Shown here piece by piece: positions 13,552 to 23,228 of a stretch of DNA of 64,000 nucleotides. The DNA lies in the NCBI RefSeq assembly GCF_002443255.2, contig NW_019211456.1:36897042-36961041 (forward strand), in the 5' to 3' direction. Below the pieces are notes generated by a model, which was not told the DNA's origin, did not search any database, and saw only the letters and a program-made list of their open reading frames with translations. How positions within the stretch are numbered: the first letter of the stretch is position 1; every line of letters starts with the position of its first letter. This DNA comes from Varroa destructor (lineage: Eukaryota; Arthropoda; Arachnida; Mesostigmata; Varroidae). The position numbers and the translations under genes are program-made.

Positions 13552-15821
13552 AAGATATATACAGACACAAACGCACAGAAGTAAACTACAGGTCCAGCAA
13601 AAACAGCAGAAGCCACAGCAGTCATAGAAACAGCAATCAGCAGATAGGACCCTCACATTGAAGTCGATATGTCTGCCCCCACTGGGACTAATGCTACCAC
13701 TGGTGTTACTATTACCATCAGGGGTGACAGCCCAATAAGCGTCAGCCATCGAGAACATAGGGTAATCCGAGACCTTTGCTGGGGAATGGAGATGCATTGG
13801 TACTTCGTTGCTCGATTGGATGCAGCGGCTTAATTTTTTCCTTTGTGCACCCCTAAGGCCTGTGCGGCCTTACCCCCCTGCGGCATATGATATGTGGCCG
13901 GATACTTGCCAGACCAGAATTCCGTTGGTAGCCATCAAAGCTTTTGTCCGACGTGAAAAACGGCTTTTTCAGTATTTTCAGCAGATCAGGCTGCTATGAT
14001 CAGCACATTACGGTTGTCCTCAGTTCTGCAGATGGCAGCTACGTTTGTAAAAGACAGTGAATGACTTTAGCTTATATTAAGCAGGGAGGTCAAGAGAAAA
14101 TGGTTTCGTTAGACCAGCACGAAACAAGTAAAGCTTCTGAAATGTTATTAAAGACAATTTAGAAAAAAAAAATCGGTACATCTTATGTTGCTAGAAAGAG
14201 TGCTAAGCAATGGCTTATCTTTTCAGTTTGCATAAAAAATCACACGTCAGATTAATAGCTTTTGACTAGGGATCTACTGAATAACTCTACTGTTATATGA
14301 GTAAAACGTATTTGTTAGGCGTGACTTGTATATCCTACAGAAAAGCTTGTCGTTCAGTGGACGATTGTACAAGTTATCTCTATAGAATTTTTTTAGAGCA
14401 AGTTATTTTACTTTAGTTTGTTACAAGTGTACACACAACTTTATGTCGATCAAATGAAGGTAGCTATCTAAAATCTAAGTTGCCTTGCATTTAGCATGTA
14501 ATAATACAAATATGAAACAAAAGAAAAAAAACAGTTAGTTCGTGGTTCCTTTCTTCGTTCGGTGAAAACGATGACGGATAATACCTTTACATCGGCGGAT
14601 CTGGTTCGTTGACTGATTTTTCAGCTGATGATTCAGAAGCTGAAAAAACTTCTTTGCATGCTGTCTTGTCAGCGTTTGTTATGTGTAATGCTAACTAGCT
14701 GCTCTATCGTGTGTACGTCTGTCCTGGCCGGCACCAATAGCTGCAGATTTGGCAATTTTCGCTGGTTCCGGATCGTGTAGGAACCATCGTATCTTGTACC
14801 GGCTTTTTGAGCATGGAGTTCATAATTTTCTAGGATCCGGATTCTCTTTATGGTAGTCGACTGAGCTCGATTCGTGTTTCACCGCTGTAGCTATTAGAGC
14901 TGCCGGTAAGCGAATAGCTATAGTCTTTGACTAAGCTTCTCTTACTCTAGCACATCCAAAGGAAGCGAGCTAAAACTCCCAATGGCCATTGCTGTCGGGC
15001 CTAAAAGTCCGATGCTTGTTTACTTCTATTACTACGATTAGATAGTACAGCTTTTCTTGATATTACGCCAGAATTCCCTTACTCCGACGCTTGGACCTAG
15101 TTTTGCCAGTGCTAGCGGAACCGCTGCGGCTATTAGCCAGCATCATATGCTATTCTTATGGCTTTGCACCCTTCTACACTGCGTCTGGGTCCACAAGCTC
15201 ATACGGTTCGTACACACACATATATATGTACATATAGAGAACGAGACGTTTGTCTACGAGACTGGCCTCGAAGCTGCTTCTGTGAGTATCTGGGCTAGCG
15301 AGCTTGCAGTAATGTGCGCGTGTATAAGTCAGTGTTTGTCTGTGAGCACAATTCTCTGCTGCGAAGCAGCGATTGAACGGCCTGCCGACTTCAAGGCCCG
15401 CGACTCCGACCCTACTACCCTCACTTATATTACTACATCGAAAGCCACCATTGCTGCCACTAGTGTAATAGGAGTGGCGGTGGCAGTGCTGCATCAGTCT
15501 GTTGTACAGAAGAGCCTGTCGGGCGCTGCGGACTCTTGGTCTGCTCTTGTTGCCTCCGCAGACTTCAGCCCTCGATAACAGCAGGCCACCGTCCACACAA
15601 ATACACAAATAGCCACGCTGCTTGCAGCCTAAGCAGCAACCGGCGGTGCTGATGATGGCAGCGGCGACTGGCCTGCTAGATGGCCGCTGCAGAGTTGCCG
15701 TACCGCGCCGGTAACAGTTAGGCCGACCGGTCGTCTAGTGTGGTTTAATACATAGGTAGCTATAACACGCCACCGTTGGACAGTGTATGGCGAGTTGAGT
15801 GGGGAGTGAGCCGTCAGACTT

Positions 15822-15851
15822 CTGCTGCTGCTGCTGCTGCCGCCGCCGCTG
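15822..15851 (+). repeat. CTG/CCG trinucleotide repeat upstream of the promoter
   Basis: A short CTG run passes into CCG units. A second CTG run of about six units follows at 16,012-16,030. Both lie just upstream of the promoter-like block in GC-richer DNA. No coding frame with other support includes them. Confidence 0.8.
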
Positions 15852-16195
15852 CGAGTTGTCGTAGTAGTATTACTAGCGGTAGAGCAGGCAGGCGAGTGAG
15901 TAAGGTTTGGCTAGCAGCTAGGTTGGCTGGCACGCTGACTGGGTGCCTAGTAGGCTAGTGTAGGACAACAGCGGGAGGTTCTTTCGAGTCTGCGGCAGTT
16001 CCAGGTTCGAAGCTGCTGCTGCTGCTGCTGTCGACGAACGAACAGTTTGCTGCTGGCGGTCGAACAACCGCCGAAAGAGCGCGAGTTAGCGAGGAAGCGA
16101 GCGAATGAACGAAGGCTAGCTCTCGTCGTTGCTGGCGTTGCTTCTTCGCTCGAGGAGCGTTAGATCAGCGAGTTCCTCCATTGCTCCGGGTGAGC

Positions 16196-16272
16196 GGGCG
16201 GACAAGAGCTCGCTCTCCCAGGCTCCGCCCGGCGGACCGCCTTTAGCTGACGTCACCCGCCGAAACGCCAAT
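16196..16272 (+). promoter_or_regulatory. Promoter-like cluster upstream of the POU gene (GC boxes, CRE, CCAAT)
   Basis: Within 77 bases there is GGGCGG at 16,196-16,201, its complement CCGCCC at 16,225-16,230, a perfect palindromic CRE TGACGTCA at 16,248-16,255 and CCAAT at 16,268-16,272. The surroundings are GC-rich and CpG-rich, unlike the AT-rich DNA further upstream. No convincing TATA box or single initiator can be picked, so the start site is not fixed. Its place about 1.8 kb upstream of the POU start codon suggests the core promoter of that gene with a long leader, but it could also be an internal CpG-rich regulatory block. Confidence 0.45.
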
Positions 16273-17044
16273 CGCTGGCCGCGCGCCGATAGCTCCCTCT
16301 GGCGGCGCCTGGCTGACGAGTTACAGAGAAGGTGTTCGCGGAAGATAGTGATGTCTGGGCGCTGATCGTGGTAGTCGTGTTCGTCGCGCGGTGGACTCAC
16401 AGTTTCTATCAATCAGGCCATCGTCTCGTACCCAACTACGTCCTGACAACACAACAGCAAACAAACCGTTGTTGTTTGCTGACGACGTTGGGAGAGTCGA
16501 CAAAACTGAAACGCGTGAAGGTAAAAAAATTCAGAAGAAAGGAACAGCAACGAAAAGACTATACGAGACTCCTGCAAGTCGGTTTTGATAACAAACAAAT
16601 GAGAAAAACGTAATAAATAGAAATCTAAAAGGGAAATGACAGCAACTATAAGTGAGTGACCATTTCTTGATCCGGGAGCCCATCTGATATCCGTACCTTC
16701 GGTGTGATGACCAGGTTCGAGCAACGAGAGCTACTACAATTACAGCGTTCACCACTACTACAAAATCAGTGCGTTGTGGTGAATGTCGACGAGCTCAATC
16801 AATACAACCCATTGATCATTACGATAGCCCACTTCTGAATTGTGGATCAATCCGGCAGGTAATCGGACGACCTGATTGATAATCTACCTAATTGTGATTT
16901 GCGTCATCTGATCTTTAAAATTTTCAAAATGCAACAATAGCAGGTGAATTCTAAGTGTGTCGTGATTTATTGTTTAAGTGAGAGTCGGGTGAGATCGAGA
17001 AACCACTGAGATAAATACGAAATATAGTGCGCGCATTCATATCG

Positions 17045-17066
17045 CTCTCTCTCTCTCTCTCTCTCT

Positions 17067-17098
<32 letters not shown>
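17045..17098 (+). repeat. CT/GA dinucleotide tract with CCCT interruptions
   Basis: About 54 bases of CT repeat, interrupted near the middle by two CCCT units. The minus strand reads as overlapping GAGAG, the binding motif of insect GAGA factor and of CLAMP, which often mark promoters of developmental genes. It lies about 0.8 kb downstream of the GC-box/CRE cluster and 0.95 kb upstream of the start codon. A neutral microsatellite is equally possible. Confidence 0.85.
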
Positions 17099-17103
<5 letters not shown>

Positions 17104-17402
17104 CCCATATATATGTGTACAAATGTTAGCAAGGGTACTCCGGTGTAATGACTACCGCGATACTTGACCATCATCTTTTTCGACATCACTGCCGTACTCC
17201 GCTATCGTTGATGGTGTTAGTGAACCCAATTACGGACAGTTCGAGCCAACGTATGCCCATCGTACGGAGTGTGTGACATATAGATATTTCTCAAAGCCTT
17301 GTTTTGGTCGCGTCATCATTGTTGTCTCGTGCAACGATAAAAAAAGAAAGAAGTGTGTGCGGTGGAAAAACGACGTCTAAATTCAAAATAGTCTCATTCA
17401 TA

Positions 17403-17434
17403 ATAATAATAATAATTACTATTATTATTATTAT
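17403..17434 (+). repeat. AAT/ATT inverted repeat (hairpin) in the presumed 5' leader
   Basis: An AAT run at 17,403-17,416 is matched by an ATT run at 17,421-17,434, giving a 14-bp perfect stem with a 4-base loop (TACT). If transcribed it would form an AU-only hairpin about 620 bases upstream of the POU start codon. Confidence 0.8.
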
Positions 17435-18049
17435 ACTAGTAATACGAAAAAAATCGTGCGTATGTATGTGTGTGTGCTTATTACCTGTGCAGTGTACAGA
17501 GACCATTACTATAACAACGGCAACATCAGCAGCGGCATCAACTTCGGCAACGACAACAACAAAAAAGGTGAATGAAACTAAGTAAGTGTAAAGTTGATCG
17601 GTGTATGCGATCTACTCGATCTTCGCCCTCGTACACGGACACGTAGTGCGTCGTTGTTGTTGTGGTAGAAAACAGAAACCTACGAACATCTGTATCAGTG
17701 CGCATTGCGTATTGAACGGGACGCCGTCATTTTGCCCGTCGCAAGTAGACGGCACGAACCTAATTGAAAAAAACCCAATCTCATCAAAGCGAACCTGACG
17801 CAAGTGATCCTACGGAAACATTGTGTGTTGGTGTCCAGCCAACGTTGCGCGGCCGCAAAGCCGTCTGCCGCGACGCCGGTCGTCGTCGTGTTGGTGTGAG
17901 CAAGGTGCCTCGCGAACTAAGCCCCACGATTCGGCGCCACGTTGGAGTTGGAGTGGTGGAAGAGCAGCGGCGTCGAAGTGAAGACGGAGCGCGACGCCGA
18001 CGGGACCGCCGGTGAACTGGCCGGTGGGGGTGGCGGTGGTGGCGGCGAG

Positions 18050-19474
18050 ATGGCCGCTGGCTCCAACCCGTATCTGGCCACCAGCGCCGTGTCCAGCCTC
18101 TCGCACTTCAGCAGTATGACACAGGCGCCCGGGGGCTATGGACGAGAACCGCCTGAAATGAAATATATGCCCGCCACCCAACAACACCACCAATGGGCCG
18201 TCGAGTCGATGTGGGCGCCGGCCATCCAGGACATCAAGCCACCCACAGCTGGCGGAGGCCAGCCAACAATGGATATGCCGGGCGCGCTCAGTGCTCATCA
18301 GCGTCAACAGGTTCAGGCGCAAGCCCAGGCCCAAGCAATGGCTGGTTGGCACATGGCCGCCGCTGCTGCCGCAGGCCATTCGCCCCCGCCGACATTTCAC
18401 CAGCAGCATCAGCAGGCGGTTGGTGTCGGAGTCGGCGTTGGAGTCGGGAGCATGGGCGTTGGCGGTATGGGCGGCGTGTACGGCATGCTCGGCCACGTAG
18501 GCCATATGAGCGGTCGCGAATCGGTCCCTTCTCATTCCGACCAGGTGACTTCACAGCTGAGCGGGGGCTCGTTGTCTTCGCCGACACCGACGAGCATTCA
18601 CAACGAGCTATCCCCGCTCCATTCAAGACTTCTGGGTGACCCCCGAGGTCCTGAGAGCGGCGAAGAAGAAGCTCCTAGTTCGGACGACCTGGAACAGTTT
18701 GCGAAGCAGTTCAAACAGCGCCGAATCAAGCTAGGCTTCACGCAGGCCGATGTCGGTTTAGCTCTCGGCACGCTGTACGGTAACGTGTTCAGTCAGACAA
18801 CGATATGCCGCTTCGAGGCGCTGCAGTTGAGCTTCAAGAACATGTGCAAGCTTAAACCTCTGCTGGCCAAGTGGCTCGAGGAGGCGGACAGCACGACGGG
18901 ATCCCCAACCAGCATCGACAAGATCGCCGCACAGGGTCGCAAGCGGAAGAAAAGGACAAGCATCGAGGTCTCGGTGAAGGGCGCCCTCGAGTCGCATTTC
19001 CACAAGCAGCCCAAGCCGTCTGCCCAGGAGATTGCGAGTCTGGCCGACAGCCTGCAGTTGGAGAAGGAGGTGGTTAGAGTGTGGTTCTGCAATCGTCGTC
19101 AAAAGGAGAAGCGTATGACGCCTCCTATTAACGGTGGTCCCGGTTCTACGGGTACTCCTGACCATTTGCTTATGTCAACTTCCCCCTGCTCGCCGGCCAG
19201 CTCCGACCACCACCTGCCGATGCAGCACCACCATCTCAACCACCCCTCGCCACCACCGACCCATCATCACAGTCACAGCCCGCACGGGCATCCCCCACAC
19301 CATAGTCCCCACCACCACGGAGGACCCCACGGCCTGTCGAGTAGCCTCGCCGGGGGTCTGCCAACGCACAGCGCTCATAGTGCAGCCGCAGCACATGCGG
19401 CAATGGCGATGGCCCATCATCAGAGCCATCTGCACTCGCTAGGGGGCCCGCACCAGTCATTAGCTGCCCACTGA
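18050..19474 (+). CDS. vvl: Class III POU-homeodomain transcription factor (Ventral veins lacking / Drifter / Brn-1-2-4 type)
   Basis: Nuclear sequence-specific transcription factor of 474 residues in one uninterrupted exon. The POU-specific domain spans about residues 205-279 and contains the DNA-contacting SQTTICRFE stretch (248-256). A linker of about 17 residues follows, then the POU homeodomain at about 298-357, with basic RKRKKR at 297-302 and recognition helix [14 protein letters not shown] (W345, C347, N348). The linker, the WFCNRR helix and the trailing KRMTPP are class III hallmarks; [13 protein letters not shown] is the invertebrate form. The N-terminal half is low complexity: Gln/Ala runs, a GV-repeat ([10 protein letters not shown]) and His patches. 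The C-terminus is His/Pro-rich. I chose the ATG at 18,050 because its context is good (G at -3, G at +4) and MAAGSNPYL resembles the MA..SNPYL start of POU3 proteins. The frame is open upstream to a TAA at 17,918-17,920 but has no earlier ATG. Known family roles are tracheal, neural and epidermal development. The domain call is very secure; orthology to vvl rests on recognition, not a tree. Confidence 0.96.
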   Translation: MAAGSNPYLATSAVSSLSHFSSMTQAPGGYGREPPEMKYMPATQQHHQWAVESMWAPAIQDIKPPTAGGGQPTMDMPGALSAHQRQQVQAQAQAQAMAGWHMAAAAAAGHSPPPTFHQQHQQAVGVGVGVGVGSMGVGGMGGVYGMLGHVGHMSGRESVPSHSDQVTSQLSGGSLSSPTPTSIHNELSPLHSRLLGDPRGPESGEEEAPSSDDLEQFAKQFKQRRIKLGFTQADVGLALGTLYGNVFSQTTICRFEALQLSFKNMCKLKPLLAKWLEEADSTTGSPTSIDKIAAQGRKRKKRTSIEVSVKGALESHFHKQPKPSAQEIASLADSLQLEKEVVRVWFCNRRQKEKRMTPPINGGPGSTGTPDHLLMSTSPCSPASSDHHLPMQHHHLNHPSPPPTHHHSHSPHGHPPHHSPHHHGGPHGLSSSLAGGLPTHSAHSAAAAHAAMAMAHHQSHLHSLGGPHQSLAAH

Positions 19475-19780
19475 CCCCCGCTGTACCCCGGCGGGCCTCC
19501 ATTTTTCAACCCCCACGATACACTAGCCCACCAAACACAACAGCCAACCCACCAGCAAAGCCTGCAGCAGAGCCTGCAACAACAACAACAACAACAGCAG
19601 CAACAAGCTCAGAATAACCAGAATACCCAAACAGGGCAGCAGCAGTCGCAACAGCAGCAGGTTGCTCTGCCCTCGTTGACGTCGTGCAATCCCCAGACGC
19701 CCCAGTCGCAGCCCCCGAACTCGGCGCAGTCCTCGCAGAACGGCAGCCCGCTAAATCCCGACAGCCAGTCCCGATGCTAG
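19475..19780 (+). CDS. Putative stop-codon readthrough extension of the POU protein (101 residues, Gln/Pro-rich)
   Basis: Directly after the TGA at 19,472-19,474 the same frame runs 101 sense codons to a TAG at 19,778-19,780. The translation is protein-like: PPLYPGGPPFFNPHDTLAHQ at the start, a run of ten Gln at about extension residues 35-44, 33 Gln in all, then a Ser/Pro/Asn/Gln-rich tail ending in SQSRC. Gln-rich low-complexity sequence is common in activation domains. The next base after the stop is C, the context most often linked to leaky UGA. A short stem (CCCGC 19,477-19,481 with GCGGG 19,491-19,495) lies just downstream. Drosophila Drifter/Vvl has been reported to make a long isoform by readthrough, which supports this reading. 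Alternatives are plain 3' UTR that happens to stay open, or a sequence error making a false stop. With readthrough the product would be 576 residues. Confidence 0.6.
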   Translation, partial: PPLYPGGPPFFNPHDTLAHQTQQPTHQQSLQQSLQQQQQQQQQQAQNNQNTQTGQQQSQQQQVALPSLTSCNPQTPQSQPPNSAQSSQNGSPLNPDSQSRC

Positions 19781-20072
19781 GGACACATATGGCGTGTTGA
19801 CGGCAGTGGTGATAGCATGGCTGACGTGAATGTTGTCCTTCCGACATTGCGAGGAATGGTGCCATAAAGTGACGGTGAGGGAACGGCAAAGGAGTTGAAA
19901 TAGCTGAAAGTGTTGTGGGGAGACGAAAGAGGAGATGAGAAAGCCGACGATTTGATGAGTGCGCAAAGCCTAGTTAGCAGCGACTGAGCTAGGCAAAGAT
20001 TGCAATAACAACAGAAATTGCAGCAACGATAAGAACGATTACAGATAAAACAGAAGCAAAAAGCCAAGTAAC

Positions 20073-20078
20073 AATAAA
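20073..20078 (+). other. First canonical AATAAA polyadenylation hexamer after the POU frame
   Basis: It lies 293 bases beyond the TAG that closes the readthrough frame. Further hexamers at 20,451, 21,654 and 22,438 offer later ends. Hexamers occur by chance in AT-rich DNA, so use of this one is only a possibility. Confidence 0.35.
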
Positions 20079-20227
20079 CGAGAGCAACAAGTTTTTGGTG
20101 GATGGATGCTGAGGTGTGATGGCGTGGGTGGCATGCGCAGCCGCCGGGGAACGAGCCCTCTCAACCCTCCTGGCAGACCGAGACCTCGGGATTGGAAACG
20201 CCAACAGTGAACTATCAGTTACGTAAG

Positions 20228-20321
20228 CCAACGACGTTGGCAAGCAACGTTGTTCAACGTTGAACCAACGTGGTTTGTCGCTTTTTCGACTCATACGAAC
20301 CCTGAGAGTCCGCGACGTTGG
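20228..20321 (+). repeat. Cluster of ACGTT-type palindromes in the presumed 3' UTR
   Basis: Within 94 bases: CCAACGACGTTGG (20,228-20,240, six-base arms), CAACGTTG (20,245-20,252), the 12-bp perfect palindrome TTCAACGTTGAA (20,253-20,264), CCAACGT (20,265-20,271, complementary to ACGTTGG at 20,234-20,240) and GACGTTGG (20,314-20,321). The 11-mer ACGTTGGCAAG at 20,234-20,244 recurs at 22,049-22,059. The parts could fold into a compact nested hairpin. Confidence 0.6.
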
Positions 20322-20381
20322 TGGGACCGCCGCATCGACAGCTTTTCGAAAAAACCGGCATTCCGTCAGCTCGCGTACGAC

Positions 20382-20393
20382 GCCATCTAGCGG
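20382..20393 (-). promoter_or_regulatory. CTCF-like motif downstream of the POU frame
   Basis: The minus strand reads CCGCTAGATGGC, 11 of 12 positions of the CTCF core CCASYAGRKGGC. A weaker match on the plus strand, CTGCTAGATGGC, is at 15,673-15,684. Together they flank the gene about 0.5 kb upstream of the promoter-like block and 0.6 kb downstream of the readthrough stop. The shared 8-mer TAGATGGC also occurs elsewhere (near 5,961, 10,436 and 12,156), so chance is possible. Confidence 0.2.
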
Positions 20394-20931
20394 AGAGCAC
20401 AAAAGAAAAACATATAAACAGAATTTTAAAAGAAAAACACAGGCAGAGCTAATAAACAGGAGAAAGGAAGCGAAATAAGCAAATGCTGAACAGACCATGA
20501 TAGTACGGAATAGTAAGATAAAGGCAAAACGAATTTGTCGCTGTAGAAAACGAATGATTCTGCAACGTTAACAGCAGCTGCAGCAGCGGAGAGTACTCGA
20601 ATGTACGGGATGTAGGTCATCGCACCCAGGCCGCCTTATCATGACGAAGCAAGCGTACTTACATACTCGTACTGGCCAGACTCGAAATGACTCTAGCAGA
20701 CTGCGACGATCTGACTACGAGATCTGGGGGGAATCAATTCTTTTTTCCTTCACAAACAATAGCCCAAGTGCCGTCCGCCTCTGACCCGCCGAGCCAAGCC
20801 ACGACTGGCCACACGGATCTACCTGACTGTATGCATGGCCTGTGCATATAGCAAGTCCCTGTCAAGTACCCATCCGTCTGACACGAAAAGCACCGTTACC
20901 TCAACAACAACAACGATGACAAGCAACAACA

Positions 20932-20955
20932 ACGACGACGACGACGACGACGACG
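20932..20955 (+). repeat. ACG/CGA trinucleotide repeat
   Basis: Eight ACG units in the presumed 3' UTR, with AAC-type repeats on the left and GAC/GAT units on the right. Confidence 0.85.
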
Positions 20956-23063
20956 ATGAAGACGACCATCACATCAGGAAAGACCGCATCCATGACAACT
21001 AACCTCGTTAGTTCGCCGGAAGAATAGTAGCACGGTATGCATGATACTGTTGCGACAGACTCTGGAAAACACAACAACAGTTACAAGTATCATTAGCACT
21101 GCTGCTGCTTCCACTAAGCCAGAGAGGAAACCTGAACTAATTTACTTCAGTCACTTACTTCATTTTGTCCTACCTCTATAGTTGCTTTTAGGGTAACGAA
21201 TCAGATTATCGCAATGTCGCCAGCTGAGCAATACCTATACAACATCGGCAGAACCACACAAGAACACGCGAGAAGTATATATTAATACGAGCTATTTGGT
21301 GCGTCCTCAGAGTCGACGTCGGCTGCTGCCTTTTCAGTAGACAGCTCAGAAAAGGTGCAAGCAAATGATGAGACGGCCTTGACTAACCAGCACGTGCTTT
21401 TGCGGTGCGACGAGGTTCTACGTCGTTTGTCCTTCTCATCTTTAACCCGAATTGAAAAGCTCATGTGCACACGTCATCGTTTACCTATCGATGACAGCAT
21501 CATCGCGTTAATCAAACGTGAAGGTCCATCTAAGCACAAAATATCAATACAGTAACAAGAAAATAACTGTGTGCAAAACAAAAGTCTCGAGAGAGAGCCA
21601 AGGGAACAAATTCAGAGGGGAGCTTGCTAGCGCAACAAACAACAACAAACAACAATAAATAATCACACACTGCGTTAGCTAAAAAAGAAACATCAGCCGT
21701 CTACCATCGTTAAAAAACACAGGACAACAACAAACATTGGAAGCGGTGATGATAAATATAACGTGCACACCATTATTATTAATGCTAATGACTAAGTGCT
21801 ACAGACACTCAATGACAGCACGTTCTGTACAGAGACTATTGTGTATAAAGATGATACATACCAATACGATACAATGATGATGATAATGATACAATAACAA
21901 CGTCTATTATATTGTAAGCGCAAGCCTCAATTGTAGTAGAGAGAACGTGAGAATGGATTGATGAAATACGCGTATTGATCGATATGCTAAAGATGATAAG
22001 AAGATCAAGTGAAAGAGAGATATACAGAAGCACATACAAGGGGTCGTAACGTTGGCAAGAACGTCGTCCTTCGTTAGGTTTTGAACGTTGTCCTACATTC
22101 TAAGCATCGATCTATAATGTTGCGGTTCTACGAATATCGTTTTGTGTTAAGGTTTATTTTCTGCTGCTACTATTGAAATTTTTCCTCTGTAGTCCCTGCG
22201 TGCGTAGGAGACCTGCGCTGTTAATGAGGCAATGATTAAAAACATGATAGATTGTCAAATACCACATAGCTGCAATGGGCGGCCAGAAAGGGGCTGCCAA
22301 GATTGGCTACTAATTAGTTCAATTTGGTCAGAATACAAAACAAGGCTATAGGGAAATCGATACAAAGAGCAAGATGGAAAATTTGAAACCGTTCTACGAT
22401 AGAGAGACTATAGAGTAATATAAGGTGGAGTACTTTGAATAAAAATACACCAACACACTCGAACAATATGAATCCAACAGAATACGAAAAAGATAGACGC
22501 GAAGACACTGTGCTCTATATGTGTTTGTGTCGACTCGAGACCAGACTAGTCCAGCTACCTAATTAATAGTAATAATACTAATCTAAATAATAGCGTTTGA
22601 TCATCAAGTCCTGAGATAGCAAGGAGCGGCTTCAGGATACTGAAATGATAGAATACACCCTAATTTTACTGGTTGGTATACTTCTTGGCACAATTCTACC
22701 GGGTTACTGATGTGGACACAACTAACAACGGAGCAATACGCCAGCAGTCGCTCACTAGAAACAACAATCTCAATTTGATTCCTGCCAATAATTGACAAAG
22801 CGAAATACAAACAGGCACACAGATAGATACACGTCCACACATACGCTCAACAACAACAACAACAAGATCAGGAGCAAAAGCTTTCCTCTCTTCATTTACC
22901 TGGAATATGGACAAGGCTTTTTTCTGGGTCAGTTACATCTTTCGTTGTCAATATTTCCTATGGTAGATAATTCGTGTGCGCGGATTGTGGCCGCTTTTAT
23001 CGAACACCCACTCCCTCAAAGTGGGTCTACCATAATTCATAGACAAAACAATACTGAGCGTAA

Positions 23064-23162
23064 CCTCAAGCTGTTTTTAATTTTTTTAAAATTAAAATAT
23101 ACAGCGGTCCTCAAGCTGGTTTTAATTTTTTTAAAATTAAAATATACAGCGGTCCTCAAGCT
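23064..23162 (+). repeat. 45-bp tandem duplication, 2.2 copies
   Basis: Copy 1 is 23,064-23,108 and copy 2 is 23,109-23,153. They differ at one base (T at 23,074 against G at 23,119). Nine bases of a third copy follow. Each unit starts CCTCAAGCTG, contains a near-palindromic T/A block (TTTTAATTTTTTTAAAATTA) and ends ACAGCGGT. The near-identity indicates recent duplication. Confidence 0.9.
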
Positions 23163-23207
23163 TCTCGCTCACTCGCTTTCTTTACCAAATTCCATTTATG
23201 CCCGGCT

Positions 23208-23228
23208 AAAAAAAAAAAAAAAAAAAAA
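23208..23228 (+). repeat. Poly-A tract, 21 bases
   Basis: It begins about 45 bases beyond the 45-bp tandem repeat. A poly-A tail next to a repeat can mark the 3' end of a retroposed sequence, but no target-site duplication or retroelement frame is visible. Confidence 0.85.

Larger units (their letters stand above)
12901..15660. other. GC-richer upstream region of the POU gene, no supported gene
   Basis: The region is less AT-rich than that to its left, with triplet-repeat patches at 13.0-13.5 kb (CAG/CTG, AAC), a CA tract at 13,530-13,551 and the POU/SOX-TCF site at 13,252. Overlapping open frames on both strands at 15.06-15.61 kb reach about 170 codons, but they lack any domain and one uses a TTG start, so I do not call them genes. 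Upstream cis-regulation of the POU gene is the likeliest content. Confidence 0.4.
16273..18049 (+). other. Probable 5' leader of the POU gene
   Basis: About 1.8 kb between the promoter-like block and the POU start codon, with no supported protein. It holds a long CT tract, an AAT/ATT hairpin, CAA/CAG-type stretches and several upstream ATGs, for example at 17,605 with a 13-codon frame. Possible splice signals are a perfect donor GTAAGT at 17,582-17,587, a donor-like AAG/GTAAAA near 16,517 and an acceptor-like pyrimidine stretch ending in CAG at 17,490-17,492, so part of it may be intron. Without transcript data the exon structure is unknown. Confidence 0.4.
19781..22443 (+). other. Probable 3' UTR of the POU gene
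   Basis: No coding frame of interest lies here. The stretch is rich in CAA/AAC and CGA repeats and becomes more AT-rich downstream, as many long developmental-gene 3' UTRs do. AATAAA hexamers occur at 20,073-20,078, 20,451-20,456, 21,654-21,659 and 22,438-22,443, so the transcript may end at any of them. The end is not fixed by sequence alone, and the UTR could run past 22.4 kb into the TA-rich region near 27 kb. Confidence 0.4.

Noticed and set aside
15057..15608. Overlapping 173- and 144-codon frames on opposite strands
   Set aside because: The plus frame begins with TTG, neither shows a domain, and they overlap each other; more likely non-coding upstream DNA.
17942..18049. Start of the POU protein at 17,942
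   Set aside because: The codon there is TTG. The ATG at 18,050 has good context and a family-like N-terminus.
17810..18535. 241-codon open frame antisense to the POU gene
   Set aside because: It is the complement of GC-rich coding sequence, with no domain and no independent support.
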